A stretch of 15,750 nt of DNA, from positions 1-15,750 of the forward strand of contig JAFGTA010000196.1 of the NCBI GenBank assembly GCA_016934355.1. The letters run 5' to 3'. A model generated the notes under the pieces. It saw only the letters and a list, made by a program, of their open reading frames with translations, was not told the origin of the DNA and made no database searches. This stretch comes from Candidatus Bathyarchaeota archaeon. Its GTDB lineage: Archaea; Thermoproteota; Bathyarchaeia; TCS64. Position 1 is the first letter of the stretch. Every line of letters begins with the position of its first letter. Below are positions 13,459 through 15,750 of this stretch, piece by piece. The position numbers and the translations under genes are program-made.

Positions 13459-14739
13459 ATGATTCGTATCGTCCTCATAGGCGCGGGGAGCAGCGTCTTC
13501 GGCTACAACTCGGTCCTCGACGCCGCCAACATCGACGCCCTCCGAGGCGCCAACCTAGTTCTCCACGACATCGACGAGGCTCGCCTCGGCGCCATGAAGG
13601 GGCTCGCGGACGCCATGAACGAGGCGACGGGCGCCGGTCTGGAGATCGAGGCAACCCCTGAGAGAGGTGACGCCCTCGACGGGGCCGACTTCGTGCTCAT
13701 GGCCATCGCCCTGGACCAGATGAACAGGTGGCGCATGGACTGGGAGATACCGTACAGGCACGGCATCAAGCAGGTAATAGGCGAGAACGGCGGCCTCGGC
13801 GGCCTCTTCCACGCCATGCGGAACATACCGCCCGTCCTGGACATCGCCTACGACATCGAGGAGCAGTGCCCTAACGCGCTGCTGCTCAACTACACGAACC
13901 CAGTCCCACGGCTCTGCCTCGCAATAACCAGGTACACGGACGTCAAAGTGGTGGGGCTCTGTCACGAGGTGGAGCACCAGCTCCAGCGCCTCGCCCCCAT
14001 GATGGGCGTGCCCACGGCACTCATCGACGCCGTCTCCGCGGGGCTCAACCACTTCAGCTGGTACAAGGAGCTGACCCTCAAGGACGGCTCGGACGCCTAC
14101 CCCATGCTCAGGGACGCCTTGGCCGACGCAAAAGGGTTCCAGCCCCTCTGCAGGGCCATGTACGACAAGTTCGGGCTCTACCCCTCGACAGACGACAACC
14201 ACCTCGGCGAGTACCTTGCATACGCGTGGGACGTCTGCCCTCCGGAGGCGCGGGGCTTCAACTGGATAGACCGCTGCGAACGGGAGGGCGAGGAAAAGTG
14301 GCTCCGCATCAAGAGGCTCATAGACGGCTCGGAGCCCCTCGACGTCGAAGGAAAGCTCTCAGGGGAGAGGGCCATGCACATCGTCGCCGGCGTGCTCACC
14401 AACAGCAACCACATGGAGCTCCAGGTGAACGTACCCAACGAGGGGCAGATCACCAACCTCATCAAGGACGCCGTGGTGGAGACCCCGGCAATCGTCACAA
14501 AGAGCGGCGTGAAGCCGATACACGTGGGGGAGATGCCCTCGGGTCTCGCCGCCCTCTGCAACATGCAGATACTTGTGCAGAGCCTCGCCGTCGAGGCTGG
14601 TGTCAGGGGGGACCAGAAGCTGGCTCAGCAGGCCATGATGGTGGACCCGGTTGTCAACGATACTGCGGCTGCGGAGAAGGCGTTCACGGAGCTCATGGAG
14701 GCCCACATGGATATGCTGCCCCAGTTCAGGGAGGACTAG
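13459..14739 (+). CDS. Glycoside hydrolase family 4 protein (alpha-glucosidase-type CHEV motif)
   Basis: A 426-residue GH4 enzyme. GH4 proteins use NAD and Mn2+ in an unusual oxidation-elimination mechanism. The N-terminal Rossmann fold begins IRIVLIGAGSSVFG. NYTNP (144-148) and GLNHFSW (195-201, Asn197/His198) are family signatures. The Mn-binding cysteine is Cys168 in GLCHEVEHQ. In GH4 the four residues at this Cys correlate with specificity: CHEV is reported for alpha-glucosidases, CHSV for alpha-galactosidases, CNVP and CDMP for phospho-glycosidases. The protein should therefore act on unphosphorylated sugars, best guess alpha-glucosides or a related sugar. A PIG-L deacetylase gene follows after two bases. 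No sugar transporter is seen in the window. Confidence 0.9.
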   Translation: MIRIVLIGAGSSVFGYNSVLDAANIDALRGANLVLHDIDEARLGAMKGLADAMNEATGAGLEIEATPERGDALDGADFVLMAIALDQMNRWRMDWEIPYRHGIKQVIGENGGLGGLFHAMRNIPPVLDIAYDIEEQCPNALLLNYTNPVPRLCLAITRYTDVKVVGLCHEVEHQLQRLAPMMGVPTALIDAVSAGLNHFSWYKELTLKDGSDAYPMLRDALADAKGFQPLCRAMYDKFGLYPSTDDNHLGEYLAYAWDVCPPEARGFNWIDRCEREGEEKWLRIKRLIDGSEPLDVEGKLSGERAMHIVAGVLTNSNHMELQVNVPNEGQITNLIKDAVVETPAIVTKSGVKPIHVGEMPSGLAALCNMQILVQSLAVEAGVRGDQKLAQQAMMVDPVVNDTAAAEKAFTELMEAHMDMLPQFRED

Positions 14740-14741
14740 AG

Positions 14742-15458
14742 GTGCATCTGGTCTTCGTAGGCGCCCACCCCGACGACGAGTCCTTCGCCAGCGGCACCAT
14801 CGCCAAATACGTTGACAGGGGGCACAGGGCTACCATAGTGGTGGCGACGAGGGGCGGGCGCGGCCACTGGGAGACTCCGCCAGAGGAGATGAAGAAGATC
14901 AGGACAGGGGAGATGAAGAGGGCGGCTGAGGCTCTTGGTGCGGGTGTCAGGTTCCTCGACTTTGAGGACGCCTCCATCCCTTGCGGCGACGCCCTCAGGG
15001 AGACATTCGTGGAGGTGTTCCGGGAGCTTAAGCCTGAAATCGTTCTGACGTTCCACCCCATGGTGTGGAGGGACGATCACAGGCGCGTCGGCCTCGCCGT
15101 CTCGGACGCCGCTATGAAGGCCAGCCTGCCTCTACACGTCACGGGTCTCCCCGCTCACAGACCAGAGCCAGACGTCTACTTCTTCGGCAGACCCATGGCG
15201 CCCATCGAGCCGGATGTCTACGTCGATGTCTCCGGCTACATGGATGCAAAGGTGGAGGCGTTCAGGCAGCACCTGAGCCAGTGGCAGCGGTGGGGCGAGC
15301 CGCCTGAGAAACAGGAAGGCTACCTGGACGAGCTGACAGAGCGGTACGTCCACAGGTTCAGGCAGCTCGGCGTGGAGGCCGGGGTCAAGTACGCTGAGGC
15401 GTTCGTCTCGAAGAACGGGAGAAAACAGGCCCAAGACCTGCTGCCTACCAGCCGGTGA
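14742..15458 (+). CDS. PIG-L/LmbE-family deacetylase
   Basis: A 238-residue zinc-dependent N-deacetylase. The signature AHPDDE gives His9, Asp11 and Asp12 near the N-terminus, and His113 in WRDDHRRVG is the expected third zinc ligand; Asp11 would be the general base. Relatives include MshB and BshB (thiol-cofactor synthesis), GlcNAc-phosphatidylinositol deacetylase, and archaeal diacetylchitobiose deacetylase, all removing acetyl groups from N-acetylglucosamine derivatives. The substrate here cannot be decided. The start is a GTG at 14742, two bases after the GH4 stop, preceded by GAGG at 14731-14734; the open frame extends further upstream but only inside the GH4 gene. Pairing with GH4 suggests joint handling of an N-acetylated glycoside. 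Confidence 0.9.
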   Translation: MHLVFVGAHPDDESFASGTIAKYVDRGHRATIVVATRGGRGHWETPPEEMKKIRTGEMKRAAEALGAGVRFLDFEDASIPCGDALRETFVEVFRELKPEIVLTFHPMVWRDDHRRVGLAVSDAAMKASLPLHVTGLPAHRPEPDVYFFGRPMAPIEPDVYVDVSGYMDAKVEAFRQHLSQWQRWGEPPEKQEGYLDELTERYVHRFRQLGVEAGVKYAEAFVSKNGRKQAQDLLPTSR

Positions 15459-15467
15459 TCTTAAACG

Positions 15468-15473
15468 ATTTAA
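15468..15473 (+). promoter_or_regulatory. TATA-like box for the right-edge amidohydrolase
   Basis: ATTTAA, centred 33 bases before the TTG at 15504, matching the spacing seen at other genes here. An ATG at 15493 is in another frame and reaches a stop after seven codons. Confidence 0.45.
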
Positions 15474-15503
15474 CGCTGCTGCGCCTCTTCTCATGGGATC
15501 GAG

Positions 15504-15750
15504 TTGTCAGGCTTAGGCACCACGCTTGTTGATAAGAGGGAGGGATTCGGGGAGACTGGGCTCCCCAAGGTTGACTACCACTGCCACATCAGCATCACTG
15601 AATACACAGACCCCGCGAACCCCACCGTCATCTCGGTGTCGAGGGACGAGTTCCTCGCAGACCTCCACGAGGCGGGCATAGATAAGGCCGTCGTCCTCAG
15701 CGACAGACGTACAAGCCCAGAGCAGGTATCAGCGTTCGTCCGGCAGGACC
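15504..15750 (+). CDS. TIM-barrel amidohydrolase (amidohydrolase_2-like), partial
   Basis: The first 82 codons of a gene that runs off the right edge. From the TTG start, residues 22-30 (KVDYHCHIS) hold His26 and His28, the HxH metal motif at the end of strand 1 in TIM-barrel metal-dependent hydrolases. There is no N-terminal beta-sandwich, which points to the amidohydrolase_2 (ACMSD/uronate-related) branch rather than the COG1228 type at 781-1950. FLADLHEAGIDKAVVLSD fits the helix and second strand of that barrel. Members decarboxylate or hydrolyse small carboxylates and amides. The start is chosen from the TATA-like box; no in-frame ATG lies near. The catalytic residues further on are not in the window, so the role is open. 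Confidence 0.75.
   Translation, partial: MSGLGTTLVDKREGFGETGLPKVDYHCHISITEYTDPANPTVISVSRDEFLADLHEAGIDKAVVLSDRRTSPEQVSAFVRQD

Noticed and set aside
13555..14202. 215-codon open frame on the minus strand inside the GH4 gene
   Set aside because: Antisense shadow of a well-conserved GH4 coding region, low complexity and no promoter-like sequence.
14226..14741. Long upstream extension of the PIG-L reading frame
   Set aside because: The extension overlaps the GH4 gene out of frame and is low complexity; the deacetylase homology begins right at the GTG at 14742.
1..15750. Search for CRISPR repeats, insertion sequences, tRNA or rRNA genes
   Set aside because: No regularly spaced direct repeats, transposase motifs, terminal inverted repeats or tRNA-like cloverleaf sequences were noticed by eye.

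Overview
The window looks like chromosomal DNA from a GC-rich archaeon. Four things point to Archaea. The ATP-dependent DNA ligase is of the archaeal replicative type. Most genes are preceded by an AT-rich TATA-like box about 25-35 bases upstream of the start codon, leaving little or no leader. TTG and GTG starts are frequent. One protein joins a multi-CxxC region resembling the thaumarchaeal TackOD1 output domain to a receiver-like domain. A TACK-group heterotroph (Thaumarchaeota or Bathyarchaeota relatives) is the best guess; no marker here fixes the lineage further. I see no mobile element, CRISPR array, tRNA or rRNA, and no gene-free stretch longer than about 220 bases.

Layout. 1-681 (-): a DsrE-family protein directly followed by an iron-sulfur flavoprotein that runs off the left edge. 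781-1950 (+): an amidohydrolase, ending in a hairpin plus T-tract, convergent with 1973-4342 (-), two tandem M20 peptidase paralogs. The downstream paralog has lost key catalytic residues. 4391-6925 (-): DNA ligase, preceded by an unrecognised protein with an HEVVH motif. 7147-8521 (+): an arginine deiminase/dimethylargininase-like enzyme and a YbaK-type aminoacyl-tRNA deacylase, meeting a PurN-like formyltransferase (8507-9322, -) tail to tail with a 15-base overlap. 9452-9616 (+): a tiny zinc-ribbon protein. 9631-11217 (-): the TackOD1-like/receiver protein. 11357-12193 (+): a DppA-type (M55) D-aminopeptidase. 12242-13428 (+): a membrane-anchored TlpA-like thioredoxin with CcdA. 13459-15458 (+): a GH4 glycosidase with the CHEV motif and a PIG-L/LmbE deacetylase. 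15504-15750 (+): the start of a TIM-barrel amidohydrolase.

How they fit together. Most genes appear to have their own promoter, so this is a run of short units rather than one operon. Only DsrE-flavoprotein, deiminase-YbaK, thioredoxin-CcdA and GH4-deacetylase look like true two-gene units. Hydrolases of peptides, amides and sugars dominate (two M20, one M55, a possible zincin, two amidohydrolases, GH4, PIG-L, a guanidino hydrolase), suggesting an organism that recycles peptides, modified amino acids and sugars. TlpA-like/CcdA and DsrE/iron-sulfur flavoprotein add thiol and sulfur redox functions. The most unusual items are the probably inactive M20 paralog, the zinc-ribbon/receiver regulator with a degenerate phosphorylation site and a palindrome over its predicted transcription start, and the orphan HEVVH protein.
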